DNA from: JAYFQF01 sp034927285
GTDB taxonomy: Bacteria > Bacillota > Peptococcia > DRI-13 > UBA5745
Length of the DNA stretch: 64,000 nt
Reading direction: 5' to 3'
Assembly (NCBI GenBank): GCA_034927285.1
Contig: JAYFQF010000001.1
Coordinates: 108,801-172,800, forward strand
Below, piece after piece: positions 32,874 to 42,201 of this stretch (position 1 is its first letter; every line of letters begins with the position of its first letter). The notes beneath the pieces were generated by a model. That model was not told where the DNA came from. It ran no database searches and was given only the letters and a program-made list of their open reading frames with translations. The position numbers were made by a program, and so were the translations under genes.

Positions 32874-34013
32874 ATGAATAAAGCAAATGCGGCACGAGAA
32901 ACTCCGGCTCTTCATTTAGGAGGCAAAAGTCTGGCAGCCCGCAATCTGATGCCTGCCGAAGAAACCGGCAGTCCGGCCGGCGATTTGGAAGGCTCCGCCG
33001 GCGCCCTGGATAGTTCCGCCGATGGGCCGGAGGGCCCAGCCGGCGATTTGGGCAGTTTCGCCGGGCGGAAGGGCAGTTTCGCCGGAAACCCGGAAATCTT
33101 CGGCGGAAAAGGGAATACCGCCGGAGGCTTAAGCGGCTTTGGTGAAAAAGCAGGCGGATTTTTTAAGAGAAAACTGAACGAGTGCATGAAAAATCCCCTG
33201 TCGGTTATCCTGCGGCTTTTGGTTTGGCTTTGCGCCGCCCTGACCATCAGTGCTCTTTTGTTTCTCATCGCATATATATTGGTCAGAGGCCTGCCTCACG
33301 TGACCCTGTCCCTGTTTGAGTGGAACTATAATACCACCAATGTTTCCCTGCTGCCCGCCTTAATTAATACTATTTTGATGACCCTGTTGTCCCTGCTGCT
33401 GGCGGTGCCGGTAGGGGTCTTTTCCGCCATTTATATGACGGAATACGCTAAACGGGGCAATAAGCTGGTGGGGCTGGTGCAGGTGACCTCCCAGACTCTG
33501 GCGGGTATTCCTTCTATCGTCTACGGCCTTTTCGGTATGTTGTTTTTCGTCAACACTTTGGGCTGGGGATTGTCCCTTTTATCCGGCGCTTTTACCCTGG
33601 CCATCATGATCCTGCCTTTAATCATGAATACTACAGAGGAAGCCCTGAAATCCGTACCGGATACTTACCGGGAGGGCAGCTTCGGCCTGGGGGCCGGCAA
33701 GCTGCGCACAGTCTTTCGGATTGTGCTGCCTTCGGCGGCGCCGGGGATACTGGCCGGAGTGATTTTATCGGCGGGCCGTATCGTAGGGGAGACGGCGGCT
33801 CTTTTATACACCGCCGGGTCCGTAGCCAAAGTCCCCGCCGGCCGGGATTTCCTTTTTGATTCCACCAGGACCTTATCGGTGCATATGTACGCCTTGTCCT
33901 CCGAGGCTTTATATACGAATCAGGCCTTTGCCACGGCGGTAGTGCTTTTGGTCATCGTTATTCTGATCAACGGCCTGTCCAACCTCGTGGCCAAGCGCAT
34001 AACGAAAGGATAA
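32874..34013 (+). CDS. pstA: Phosphate ABC transporter permease PstA with low-complexity N-terminal extension
   Basis: Second channel subunit, 379 residues; the conserved permease starts near residue 105 (MKNPLSVILRLLVWLC) and has six helices with QTLAGIPSIVYGLFGM and EEALKSVPDTYREGS. The first 100 residues are an unusual Gly/Ala/Ser/Asp-rich extension with loose repeats such as SPAGDLEGSAGAL and GPAGDLGSFAG. Typical PstA is about 280-300 residues. An internal start at the ATG at 33186 would give normal length but lacks a good ribosome site; the ATG at 32874 has a weak one too, so the true start is uncertain. Confidence 0.88.
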   Translation: MNKANAARETPALHLGGKSLAARNLMPAEETGSPAGDLEGSAGALDSSADGPEGPAGDLGSFAGRKGSFAGNPEIFGGKGNTAGGLSGFGEKAGGFFKRKLNECMKNPLSVILRLLVWLCAALTISALLFLIAYILVRGLPHVTLSLFEWNYNTTNVSLLPALINTILMTLLSLLLAVPVGVFSAIYMTEYAKRGNKLVGLVQVTSQTLAGIPSIVYGLFGMLFFVNTLGWGLSLLSGAFTLAIMILPLIMNTTEEALKSVPDTYREGSFGLGAGKLRTVFRIVLPSAAPGILAGVILSAGRIVGETAALLYTAGSVAKVPAGRDFLFDSTRTLSVHMYALSSEALYTNQAFATAVVLLVIVILINGLSNLVAKRITKG

Positions 34014-34020
34014 GACAGAG

Positions 34021-34806
34021 ATGGCTATGGAACAGACCCTTGTGGAACAGACGGCTGTGGAAAAAATCATTATCGAGGATATGGACCTCTATTATGGCAG
34101 CTTCCAGGCCTTGAAAAAAGTCAATATGCGGATTCCCGCCGAAGAGATCACCTCCTTTATCGGACCCTCCGGCTGCGGCAAAAGTACTTTGCTGAAAAGT
34201 ATTAACCGGATGAACGACCTGATCGAGGATTGCCGCATCGAAGGAAAGCTCCTTTTAGACGGCGAGGATATTTACGGCCCCATCGATATCAACAGCCTGC
34301 GAAAACGGGTGGGTATGGTTTTCCAAAAGCCTAATCCCTTCCCCATGAGCGTCTATGATAACGTGGCTTACGGCCCACGGACTCACGGGGTCAAAGGCCG
34401 GCTGCAGTTGGATGAGGTGGTGGAAAGTTCCCTGCGGCGGGCAGTTATCTGGGATGAGCTGAAGGACCGGCTGAAAAAAAGCGCCCTGGGTCTATCCGGC
34501 GGCCAGCAGCAGCGGCTTTGTATCGCCCGGGCCCTGGCGGTGGAACCGGAGGTGCTTTTGATGGATGAGCCCACCAGCGCCCTGGATCCGATATCCACTT
34601 CAAAAATTGAAGAACTTGTGATGGAACTGAAAAAAGCATATACTATTGTTATCGTTACTCACAATATGCAGCAGGCCTTGCGCATCTCCGATAAGACCGC
34701 TTTTTTCCTTCATGGTCAGGTGGTGGAATTCGATGCCACAGAAAAGTTATTTTCCAATCCCCGGGATAAACGGACCGAGGATTATATCACAGGGAGGTTC
34801 GGTTGA
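34021..34806 (+). CDS. pstB: Phosphate ABC transporter ATPase PstB
   Basis: Cytoplasmic ATPase, 261 residues, powering PstCA. Walker A GPSGCGKST, signature LSGGQQQRLCIARAL, Walker B VLLMDEPTSALDP and the switch histidine (IVTHNM) are all intact. The PstB-specific segment MVFQKPNPFPMSVYDNVAYG is present. The stop overlaps the phoU start by one base. Confidence 0.96.
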   Translation: MAMEQTLVEQTAVEKIIIEDMDLYYGSFQALKKVNMRIPAEEITSFIGPSGCGKSTLLKSINRMNDLIEDCRIEGKLLLDGEDIYGPIDINSLRKRVGMVFQKPNPFPMSVYDNVAYGPRTHGVKGRLQLDEVVESSLRRAVIWDELKDRLKKSALGLSGGQQQRLCIARALAVEPEVLLMDEPTSALDPISTSKIEELVMELKKAYTIVIVTHNMQQALRISDKTAFFLHGQVVEFDATEKLFSNPRDKRTEDYITGRFG

Positions 34807-35471
34807 TGATGACAAGGACGAGATTCGACCAGCAGCTTGATGAGCTGAATCTGCAGATGATCCGCATGAGCGCTTTGTGCGAAAGGGCCATAAACCAGGC
34901 GGTAAAAGCCCTTTTGGACAGCGATGAGGAGCTGGCAAAAAACACCATAGGTCTGGACAGCGAGATCGACCAAAAGGAGCGGGAGATCGAGGCCCTTTGC
35001 CTGAAGCTCCTTTTGCAGCAGCATCCGGTAGCCGGAGACCTGCGCCATATCTCCGCGGTGCTGAAAATGATCACGGATCTGGAACGGATCGGCGATCAGG
35101 CGGCGGATATTGCGGAAATCACCATCGTATTAAACGGCCGGGGCACCGGCCGGCTGAAGCATATCCGGGAAATGGCCGTAGCTACCTCACGGATGGTGAC
35201 GGAAAGCATCGATGCCTTCGTGCGCCGGGATTTAAAGCTGGTGCGGGAGGTTATCGCTTACGATGATGTGGTGGACGGTTTATTCGACAAAGTCAAAGAT
35301 GCCCTGGTAAGACTGATCCATGAGGACGTGGATAACGGCGAGTTTGCCATCGATCTTTTGATGATCGCCAAGTATTTTGAGCGGATCGGCGATCATGCCA
35401 CCAATATTGCGGAATGGGCCCAGTTCTCCATTGAAGGCCATCATCCGAATTTCCAGGAGGAAAAGGAGTAG
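34806..35471 (+). CDS. phoU: Phosphate transport regulator PhoU
   Basis: Peripheral helical protein, 221 residues, with two PhoU repeats (three-helix bundles), each carrying the acidic ERIGDQAADIAE / ERIGDHATNIAEWA metal-binding motif. PhoU links the Pst transporter to the PhoR kinase and represses the regulon when phosphate is plentiful. The ATG at 34806 overlaps the pstB stop and has GGGAGG 8 bases upstream; TTG at 34803 and ATG at 34809 are alternatives. Confidence 0.94.
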   Translation: MMTRTRFDQQLDELNLQMIRMSALCERAINQAVKALLDSDEELAKNTIGLDSEIDQKEREIEALCLKLLLQQHPVAGDLRHISAVLKMITDLERIGDQAADIAEITIVLNGRGTGRLKHIREMAVATSRMVTESIDAFVRRDLKLVREVIAYDDVVDGLFDKVKDALVRLIHEDVDNGEFAIDLLMIAKYFERIGDHATNIAEWAQFSIEGHHPNFQEEKE

Positions 35472-35476
35472 GATCC

Positions 35477-36160
35477 ATGATCTACTGTGTGGAAGACGAC
35501 CAAAGCATCCGGGAACTGATTATGTATGCTCTGAATTCCAGCGGCTTTGATGTCCGGGGCTTTGCCGATGGGGAAAGCTTCTGGCAGGGGCTGGCGGCGG
35601 AAGCGCCGGAATTGGTGCTTCTCGACGTGATGCTGCCCGGGGGGGAAGACGGCATCAGCATCCTGAAAAGGCTGCGGAGCGAGCCCAAGACCCGGCAGCT
35701 TCCCGTATTAATGCTGACAGCCAAAGGCTCGGAATATGACAAAGTTCTGGGGCTTGACAGCGGCGCCGACGATTACGTGACCAAACCCTTCGGGGTCATG
35801 GAACTGATCTCCCGGGTGAAGGCCCTGCTGCGGAGAAGCGACAGGGGTAAGCCTGTCCTGCGGGAGCTGACCGCAGGCAATCTGGTCTTGAACGAAGAAA
35901 AGCACCAGGTTTGGGTAGAAGACCGGGAGGTGCAGCTGACCCTGAAGGAATTTGAGCTCCTGCATTATCTGCTGGAAAACCAGGATCTGGCCTTAAGCCG
36001 GAATAAAATCCTGGAAGCGGTCTGGGGCTTTGACTTTGAAGGGGAGACCCGCACCGTGGATATGCACATAAAAACCCTGCGCCAAAAGCTGGGTTCCGAC
36101 GGCAAGCTGATTCAGACGGTACGGGGGATCGGTTATAAACTGGGCAAGGAGAAGACATGA
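35477..36160 (+). CDS. phoP: OmpR/PhoB-family response regulator of the phosphate operon
   Basis: A 227-residue transcription factor: receiver domain with acidic pocket (EDD at 6-8), phospho-acceptor Asp50 (LVLLDVMLPG) and Lys in DDYVTKPFG, then a winged-helix domain (ALSRNKILEAVWGFDFEGETRTVDMHIKTLR region). It is placed between phoU and a PAS-containing sensor kinase, so it is the PhoB/PhoP orthologue and probably binds the repeats at 30592-30643. Start overlaps nothing; stop overlaps the kinase start by 4 bases. Confidence 0.93.
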   Translation: MIYCVEDDQSIRELIMYALNSSGFDVRGFADGESFWQGLAAEAPELVLLDVMLPGGEDGISILKRLRSEPKTRQLPVLMLTAKGSEYDKVLGLDSGADDYVTKPFGVMELISRVKALLRRSDRGKPVLRELTAGNLVLNEEKHQVWVEDREVQLTLKEFELLHYLLENQDLALSRNKILEAVWGFDFEGETRTVDMHIKTLRQKLGSDGKLIQTVRGIGYKLGKEKT

Positions 36161-37848
36161 GAAAGCGGATCATCAAAAACTTTTGCTTGATGGCGCTGAT
36201 TACCATCTTACTGACCGGCTGCCTGTTTTGCGGCGTCATGTATCTGGAAATCACTCAGCAAATGGAGCAGCAGGTAAAAAACGAGGCGAATTTTATCGCC
36301 ATGGGCCTGCCGGATTCGGACAGGGAAGATTACCTGATCCGCACCGGCCGGGTGGATCCCTCCACCCGGGTGACTCTGATCGCTGCCGACGGCACGGTGC
36401 TTTTCGATGACCGGGCTCCGGCCGGCGAGATGACCAACCACCTGGACCGGGAAGAAGTGGCCGGGGCCCTGAAATTTGGCGCCGGTCAGGCCAAGCGTTT
36501 TTCCGACACTATAAAAAACGAAACTTACTATTACGCTCTGCGGCTGGAGGACGGTTCCGTGCTGCGGGTGGCCTCCACCCAGGACAGCGTTTTTTCCACG
36601 CTGTTCAGCGTTTTGCCCTGGCTGATCCTTGTGGCGGCGGGTGTTTTCCTGCTGGCCGTGTTTATTGCCAGAAGACAGACGGTACGCATTGTGGTTCCCA
36701 TTAATAATATTGATATCGAAAATCCCTTGTCCAACCAGGTCTATGACGAGTTGGCGCCCCTTTTGCAGCGGCTGGAAGAGCAAAGAGTGCAGATCCGAAA
36801 GCAGATATCCCTGCTGGGCCAAAAACAAAAAGAATTTGACGCCATTACGGAAAATATGCGGGAAGGCCTGGTGCTGTTAAATGACAACGGCCGGATTTTG
36901 TCCATCAACCAGAGCGCCTGCCGTATCTTCGGAATTTCCGCCCATCAGGCGCTGGGCTGCCATATGCTGGCGGTGGACCGCAGCGAAGCGCTGCAGGATA
37001 TCTACAACCAGGCCATCGACGGCCTGGCTGCCGGGGATATGCTGACCAAGGGAGCCTGCTATTACCAGCTGCAGGCCAGTCCGGTTTTTGAGCATAACGC
37101 CGTAAAAGGCGTAGTGATCCTGGTGTTCAATATCACGGAACGTTATCAGGCGGAGCGGCAGCGGCGGGAATTTACCGCCAATGTTTCCCATGAGCTGAAA
37201 ACTCCACTGACCTCCATCCGGGGCTATGGCGAACTGATCCTGAACGGCCTGGTAAAGGCCGAGGATGTCCGGCCCTTTATTCAACGGATCTATGACGAAT
37301 CCAACCGGCTGATCGCCATGGTGGAAAATATCCTGGAGCTGTCCCGCCTGGAGGAACAGGCGGTGGAGCAGACCTTCCAGCCGGTGGAACTGGCCAAAGT
37401 GGCGGAAGCCGTAAAGCGGCGGCTGGAGGCCATGGCGGAAAAACGACGGGTTCAGATGAAAATAGAGCTTCCCAAAGGAGCTAACCCGGTCATTTCCGGC
37501 GAACCCGTGCTCTTGGAGGATTTGTTGTATAACCTTTGCGACAATGCCATCAAGTACAATAAAGAAGGCGGCCAGGTCACCATCCGCCTATGGGAAGAAG
37601 GCAGTCAAAGCCTTCTTTCCGTGACAGACACGGGCATCGGGATTCCCGAAGAAAGTCAAAGCCGGGTATTCGAGCGGTTTTACCGGGCGGATCAAAGCCA
37701 TTCCCGGCGGGAAGAGGGCAACGGCCTGGGCTTAGCCATTGTCAAGCATATTGCCCAGCGCCACGGCGGTACGATCCGGCTGGAAAGCCGGGAGGGGATG
37801 GGCACGAAAATCACCGTCAGCTTTCCCTCTTTGTATCCGCCGATGTAA
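36157..37848 (+). CDS. phoR: Phosphate-regulon sensor histidine kinase PhoR
   Basis: Membrane kinase, 563 residues: TM1 (about 8-28), an extracytoplasmic domain, TM2 (about 150-170), a PAS domain (about 230-325), HisKA with phospho-acceptor His345 (NVSHELKTPLTS), and HATPase motifs DNAIKYNK, DTGIGIPEE and GNGLGLAIVKHI. No obvious HAMP domain is seen between TM2 and PAS. It pairs with the response regulator it overlaps. Last gene of the pst-pho operon. Confidence 0.94.
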   Translation: MRKRIIKNFCLMALITILLTGCLFCGVMYLEITQQMEQQVKNEANFIAMGLPDSDREDYLIRTGRVDPSTRVTLIAADGTVLFDDRAPAGEMTNHLDREEVAGALKFGAGQAKRFSDTIKNETYYYALRLEDGSVLRVASTQDSVFSTLFSVLPWLILVAAGVFLLAVFIARRQTVRIVVPINNIDIENPLSNQVYDELAPLLQRLEEQRVQIRKQISLLGQKQKEFDAITENMREGLVLLNDNGRILSINQSACRIFGISAHQALGCHMLAVDRSEALQDIYNQAIDGLAAGDMLTKGACYYQLQASPVFEHNAVKGVVILVFNITERYQAERQRREFTANVSHELKTPLTSIRGYGELILNGLVKAEDVRPFIQRIYDESNRLIAMVENILELSRLEEQAVEQTFQPVELAKVAEAVKRRLEAMAEKRRVQMKIELPKGANPVISGEPVLLEDLLYNLCDNAIKYNKEGGQVTIRLWEEGSQSLLSVTDTGIGIPEESQSRVFERFYRADQSHSRREEGNGLGLAIVKHIAQRHGGTIRLESREGMGTKITVSFPSLYPPM

Positions 37849-38224
37849 GAGGGTTCGGAGAAAAGAAAAAACCGCCGCCGTTTTTCGCCAGCCCCGAAAG
37901 TTCCGGCGGTATACTCAGCATGCTTCATTTGAATTTATAACCCTTGGTGGGGCCGCTGCAAAATAAACCTCTTCTGTCTGCCGGCAGAGGAAGGTTTGAC
38001 GGAAAAGTCTGCAGCGGCCCTGTGCGTCCGCGGCACTTGGGCCTGCCTTGGGCCCCTGCCGCGGCCTGCCATGCCCAAGGGGGACAGTTACGGAACAGTT
38101 TTGCAAGAGTTTTGCATATAAGGACTGTTCATTTGACGGAGAAATTGATATAATGACGCTGAAAAAAGAGATTTCAGACTTTTGATTTGCAGTGTTGACC
38201 ATAAGGATTAAGGAGGAATTCGAT
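37849..38224. other. Highly structured intergenic region after phoR (376 bases)
   Basis: Three nested or adjacent inverted repeats are visible: ACCGCCG / CGGCGGT near 37871-37912; GGGCCGCTGCA / TGCAGCGGCCC spanning about 37950-38022 with an inner AAACCTCTTCTG / CAGAGGAAGGTTT; and CCGCGGCA / TGCCGCGG near 38028-38067. No T-run follows the last. A TATAAT -10 at 38149-38154 probably belongs to the promoter of the next gene. No coding frame is supported. It could hold a small RNA or a Rho-type terminator. Confidence 0.5.
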
Positions 38225-39142
38225 ATGTTCAAACCCAGTGGTTCCTGGGTGGCCATCCCCACCCCCTTTGACTCCCATAATAAGGTTGATTTCGGCGCAT
38301 TTCAGGAAATCATTGATTTCCATGTAGCCCATGGCACCAGCATGCTGTTTTGCATGGGTTCTGCCGGCGAGGTCTCCATGCTGAGCCCGGAAGAGCGCTA
38401 TGCCATCGTTCCCCAGATGGTGAAGATGGCCAAAGGCAAGCTTCCCGTTTTCTTCGGCTCTACTATGGCTACCACTGAGGCCACGGTAAAACTGGCTCAG
38501 TATTGCGAAGCGGAAGGAGCCGACGGGCTGGTCTTTTCCGCGCCTTATTATCTGCTGCCTTCCAAACAGGCCTGCATGGAATTTTTCACCACGGCTATGC
38601 AATCTGTTTCCCTCCCCGTAGGCATTTATAATAATCCCAGCCGGACCGGCGTTATGCTGGAGCCGGAGATGATTGAGGAGTTTGCCAACCAATGCCCTAA
38701 CTTCGTCGTGGATAAAGAGGCCATGGGCAATGTGGGCCATCTCTGTGAAGTGAAAAAACGTCTGGGCGACCGCATCAGCATCATGTGCTGCGATTTCCCC
38801 AAATACTCCATCCTGCTGCCCCTGATGTCCATCGGCGGCAACGGCGCCGCCAACATCGGCGGCAACGTTATTCCCGAGGAAATGGCTATCATGTCCAGAC
38901 CCTGGAATACCATCGAGGATCATATCCAATGCCGCGATACCTACATGAAGTATTACGACCTGCTGAAAGCTCTGTATTTCTTCTCCAATCCGGTCTGCAT
39001 CAAAGCCGCTCTGCGGATGATGGGACTTCCCGTAGGCGCTTTGCGCAAGCCTTATCAGGAACTGGGAGGCAGCAAGCTGGAAGAACTCACCAGATTGATG
39101 GAAGAGCTGGGCGTCTTTGAAAAATACGGCCGCGCCAAATAA
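38225..39142 (+). CDS. Dihydrodipicolinate synthase (DapA)/N-acetylneuraminate lyase family protein
   Basis: Class I aldolase fold, 305 residues. The Schiff-base lysine is in FVVDKEAMGN and the catalytic tyrosine in GIYNNPSRTGV. The threonine pair of true DapA (GTTGE) reads GSAGE here, which argues against dihydrodipicolinate synthase and for another pyruvate-dependent lyase or dehydratase of the family. The ATG at 38225 follows AGGAGG; an in-frame extension to 38192 lacks a site. It stands alone between the pst-pho operon and a convergent CFA synthase gene. Confidence 0.88.
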   Translation: MFKPSGSWVAIPTPFDSHNKVDFGAFQEIIDFHVAHGTSMLFCMGSAGEVSMLSPEERYAIVPQMVKMAKGKLPVFFGSTMATTEATVKLAQYCEAEGADGLVFSAPYYLLPSKQACMEFFTTAMQSVSLPVGIYNNPSRTGVMLEPEMIEEFANQCPNFVVDKEAMGNVGHLCEVKKRLGDRISIMCCDFPKYSILLPLMSIGGNGAANIGGNVIPEEMAIMSRPWNTIEDHIQCRDTYMKYYDLLKALYFFSNPVCIKAALRMMGLPVGALRKPYQELGGSKLEELTRLMEELGVFEKYGRAK

Positions 39143-39190
39143 GCTAAAACCTGGATAACAGCTGATGCCTGAAAAGGCGGCAGGAGTCCG

Positions 39191-39247
39191 AAAAAAAGCA
39201 TGTGACCCGGATCCCGTGAAGAGGAAAAGGGTCGCATGCTTTTTGTT
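39191..39247. terminator. Bidirectional intrinsic terminator
   Basis: AAAAAGCATGTGACCC and GGGTCGCATGCTTTTT flank a loop of about 20 bases, between the convergent genes ending at 39142 and 39287. T-runs are present in both directions. Confidence 0.85.
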
Positions 39248-39286
39248 TTGATCGACCGGGATGCCGGCCGGGGCTTTGGCGCAAAT

Positions 39287-40489
39287 TTATACGCGCATAC
39301 GGCTGCGGGTCAGAGGCTGGGCAGGGGCCGGACCTTTGGAAAACAGCAGCTGGTGCAGGTCGATGGCTCCGGCCCGGAAGGAGGCGGCACAGGCAGTGAG
39401 GTAAAGCCGCCACATACGAACAAACCTTTCGTCAAACATCGCCCGGATTTCCGTCAGGTGACTCTCGAAGTTTTCCCGCCAGGCCAGCAGGGTCAGGGCA
39501 TAATGGGGCCGCAGGCTTTCCGCGTCCAGCAAAGGATAATCCTTATCGCCGGCAATATGCAGGATTTCCCGCAGGCTGGGCAGCATGCCGCCGGGGAAAA
39601 TATATTTTTTTATCCAGGCGTCCCCGGGATATTCCCTGCGGCCGCTGATAAAATGCAGCAAAAGCAAGCCGCCGGGTTTCAGTACCCGGTCCACGTTTTC
39701 AAAATAAAGGCTGTAGTTTTTTCGGCCTACATGCTCCAGCATGCCGACAGACACGATCCGGTCGAATTTCAGGCCGCTTTCTTTTAACTGCCGATAGTCC
39801 ATCAGGCGAAACTCCAGCTGCTTATCCAGCCCCTCCCGCCGGGCCATGGCCTGACATTCCGCCAGCTGCTCCCGGCTTAAGGTGATGCCCAGGCCGCGGA
39901 CTCCATACTCCCGGGCGGCGCAGGCTAAAAGCTGGCCCCAGCCGCAGCCGATGTCCAAAAGAGTCATCCCCGGCGCCAGGTCCAGTTTTGACAGGGTGTA
40001 GAGGATTTTGTTCCGCTGAGCCTGGGATAAGGCCTGATCTTGCTCGGTAAAATAGGCGCAGGAATAGCTTAAGCTTTCGTCCAGCCAAAGACGGTAAAAT
40101 TCGTTGCCGATATCGTAATGACTTTGCACCTCCGCTTTTTGACGGCTTACCCCCACCCCCATTTGATAAAGGCGGGGCAAAAGACGGTAACGGGTCTTGA
40201 ATTGTCCCAAAGCGGCCATAAACTGGCTGAGGGCGGCGAAAAGGTCGCCTTCCACCTCGATATCGCCCCGCATATAGGCTTCGCCTAAAGCCAGGGTTGG
40301 ACTCTTAAACAAATCTGCCATCGGTATCGGTTTTTTTATTTCTACGGTAAATTCCGGCGGCAGGCTGCCTACCTTCAAGGTTTCCTGATCCCAAAACCGG
40401 AAAGTGCAGTTCAAGCTTTTTATGCCTTCCAGGAAGCGCTTCAGATAAGTTTTATCCCGATAGCTTACTTTACTGACAGTCAGTCCCAT
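39287..40489 (-). CDS. cfa: Cyclopropane-fatty-acyl-phospholipid synthase
   Basis: Cytoplasmic, membrane-associated methyltransferase, 400 residues, that adds a methylene bridge from AdoMet to unsaturated phospholipid acyl chains. AdoMet motif LLDIGCGWGQLL, the QSHYDIGNEFYRLWLDESLSYSCAYF lead-in that is highly typical of CFA synthases, and the C-terminal cysteine context YLTACAASFRAG are present. The ATG at 40489 follows GGAGGG; the in-frame upstream region to 40993 is the opposite-strand gene's shadow. Divergent from the gene at 40619. Confidence 0.94.
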   Translation of the reverse strand: MGLTVSKVSYRDKTYLKRFLEGIKSLNCTFRFWDQETLKVGSLPPEFTVEIKKPIPMADLFKSPTLALGEAYMRGDIEVEGDLFAALSQFMAALGQFKTRYRLLPRLYQMGVGVSRQKAEVQSHYDIGNEFYRLWLDESLSYSCAYFTEQDQALSQAQRNKILYTLSKLDLAPGMTLLDIGCGWGQLLACAAREYGVRGLGITLSREQLAECQAMARREGLDKQLEFRLMDYRQLKESGLKFDRIVSVGMLEHVGRKNYSLYFENVDRVLKPGGLLLLHFISGRREYPGDAWIKKYIFPGGMLPSLREILHIAGDKDYPLLDAESLRPHYALTLLAWRENFESHLTEIRAMFDERFVRMWRLYLTACAASFRAGAIDLHQLLFSKGPAPAQPLTRSRMRV

Positions 40490-40618
40490 AAAAAACCCTC
40501 CTTTTCCAGGAGAGTATAGCCGGAGAAGGAGTTTTTCATACAAAAGGCCAGGGAAAACGCATGTGGCGGAGAAAGAGCGCATACATTGAACCAGACCAAA
40601 AGAAAGGCGGTGGGAGTG

Positions 40619-41362
40619 ATGAGGATCAAGGGCATCGGCAGAGGCTTGCCGGTTGGCAGCCGGGATAAAAGAAAGCTGCTGATTATCGCCGCGGCGGCGC
40701 TGGCCTTGCTTTTGCTGATCTGGTCGGGAGTAAAATGGATCGCCGGAGAAAAGCCCTACTGGGGGCGCAAGCCGGCGGAGATTGTTACGGCGGCGCTGGA
40801 CAGCGTCAGCGCCGCCGGCAGCTATACCTATACCCTGGAAACATGCCTGGTGGAAAATGACAAAGAGGAGCGGCTGGCCGTCTTTTCCGGTGCGAAAAGC
40901 GGCCGGGACTCCCAGGTGGTGGGAGAGCTGGATTTCTTGAAGACTACCGTGGAAATAGTATGGAAGGATGAGAAACTCTATCGGAAGGATCATTCGGAAG
41001 ACCGCTGGGTAGAGCTGCCGCTTTTAACTCTGGATAGTTTGGATAAGCTGATGGTGGAGATAAAGCCTTTGACGATTTTTTCTTTTGCCGATACGGCGGA
41101 AGCCAAATATGCCGGAAAGAAAAAAGAGGCGGGGAAGACCTGCCGGGTTTATGAAATGATGAGCCTGGGCGAGCATCCCTGGCTGATCGACTACTGGGAA
41201 GATTTCAATTTCCGGCTTTGGGTGGATCAAAAAACAGGAACCCTGGTCAAAGGCGAGATCCGGGCAAGCCAGCCTGGCAACGGCGCCCGGGGCATCGTCG
41301 TAAGGCTTTTGGTGGATAATATCGACAAGCCGATCAGGATCGAAGCTCCCGTCCAGCAGTAA
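40619..41362 (+). CDS. Membrane-anchored hypothetical protein
   Basis: A 247-residue protein with a basic N-terminus and one membrane segment (about 23-38, IIAAAALALLLLIWSG), the rest predicted outside the cell. The outer part has alternating strands (SYTYTLETCLVENDKEERLAVFSG region) reminiscent of LolA/LppX-like lipid-binding or DUF-type folds, but I cannot assign a family. There is no lipobox cysteine. GTG at 40616 or TTG at 40586 are alternative starts. Divergent from cfa with about 130 bases between; a lipid-related role is only a guess from that. Confidence 0.7.
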   Translation: MRIKGIGRGLPVGSRDKRKLLIIAAAALALLLLIWSGVKWIAGEKPYWGRKPAEIVTAALDSVSAAGSYTYTLETCLVENDKEERLAVFSGAKSGRDSQVVGELDFLKTTVEIVWKDEKLYRKDHSEDRWVELPLLTLDSLDKLMVEIKPLTIFSFADTAEAKYAGKKKEAGKTCRVYEMMSLGEHPWLIDYWEDFNFRLWVDQKTGTLVKGEIRASQPGNGARGIVVRLLVDNIDKPIRIEAPVQQ

Positions 41363-41805
41363 GCCGGCTAGCCGTTTCTGCCGGGGGGAGCTTGTACCCA
41401 CGCCGAGGCTATCGGCAAAGTCGAAGACCCGAGCCGTCCCCCGGGCGGAGCGTTTATCAGCGTTTATCAATGAACGAAAAAGAAGGACCTCTTAGAAAGA
41501 GCTCGATCAGCAGACGGCGCGTTACCGAAGATATCTAGTCTATTAAAAATTTTGAGAGGAGTTGCCCCCGCAGGCGGAGTGTATAGCATTCCAATAAGCA
41601 CATCTTTGCCGCGGGAGCTGTCCCCAGGCGGATTATATACTGCGCGGCACGTATACTGGTCACTGATCCTGCCGGAAATTTAAGGAGGCAAAGCTTACGT
41701 TTACTGTGCCGGCCCGTATGCCGGCAGGCCGGACCGGGCCGTCCCGCAGGGGGGGGGCGGCTCCTGTGGCCAGTCAGGAAGAAAAGTAAATTCCCCGGGA
41801 ACAGA

Positions 41806-41836
41806 TAAAAAGAGCGCAAAAGCCTGCGCTCTTTTC
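41806..41836. terminator. Intrinsic terminator-like hairpin
   Basis: AAAAAGAGCGCA and TGCGCTCTTTT flank a 6-base loop. Both strands give a T-run, so it could end transcription from either side; on the minus strand it follows the small frame at 41953. Confidence 0.75.
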
Positions 41837-41952
41837 TCTCGCCCATTTCCTCTTAATTTTCTGACCCGATCTTCTGACCCGATAAAGTTCGCAGCCAAGC
41901 TTTGTTTACCGGGATTTGACCATGTTTTTTCCGCAAATCCCAGTAAATTTTC

Positions 41953-42201
41953 TCAGCAGTCTCCGCGGAGAAGACATCCTTTGATTTTTTTCTCCTTCAG
42001 AGGATAAATGCCCGATATATTCCTCCGAAACCCTGACTCCGCCTCATCCATCAAGGCAAAACCGGAGCTCCAGGTGAATTTTACCGGGAATTGCTTTAAA
42101 AACATAGCATTTTCCCGGTAAACATCGCTCATCAGCCTTGAGGAGCCCTTACCTTTGCCCTTATTTATTGCGACTGCCCGGAAGTAAAGAGCCGGCAGCA
42201 T
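41953..42201 (-). pseudogene. Possible remnant of an acetyltransferase-like gene
   Basis: An 82-codon frame whose segment LYFRAVAINKGKGKGSSRLM is reminiscent of GNAT motif A (the RGxGxG acetyl-CoA loop), followed by unconvincing sequence. Full GNAT domains are about 140 residues, so if real this is a fragment. A hairpin terminator lies about 120 bases downstream on the same strand. Low confidence; it could equally be a non-coding open frame. Confidence 0.25.

Noticed and set aside
41535..41898. Overlapping minus-strand frames of 103 and 65 codons
   Set aside because: Arginine/proline-rich, overlapping a terminator hairpin and a poly-G run, with no ribosome site.
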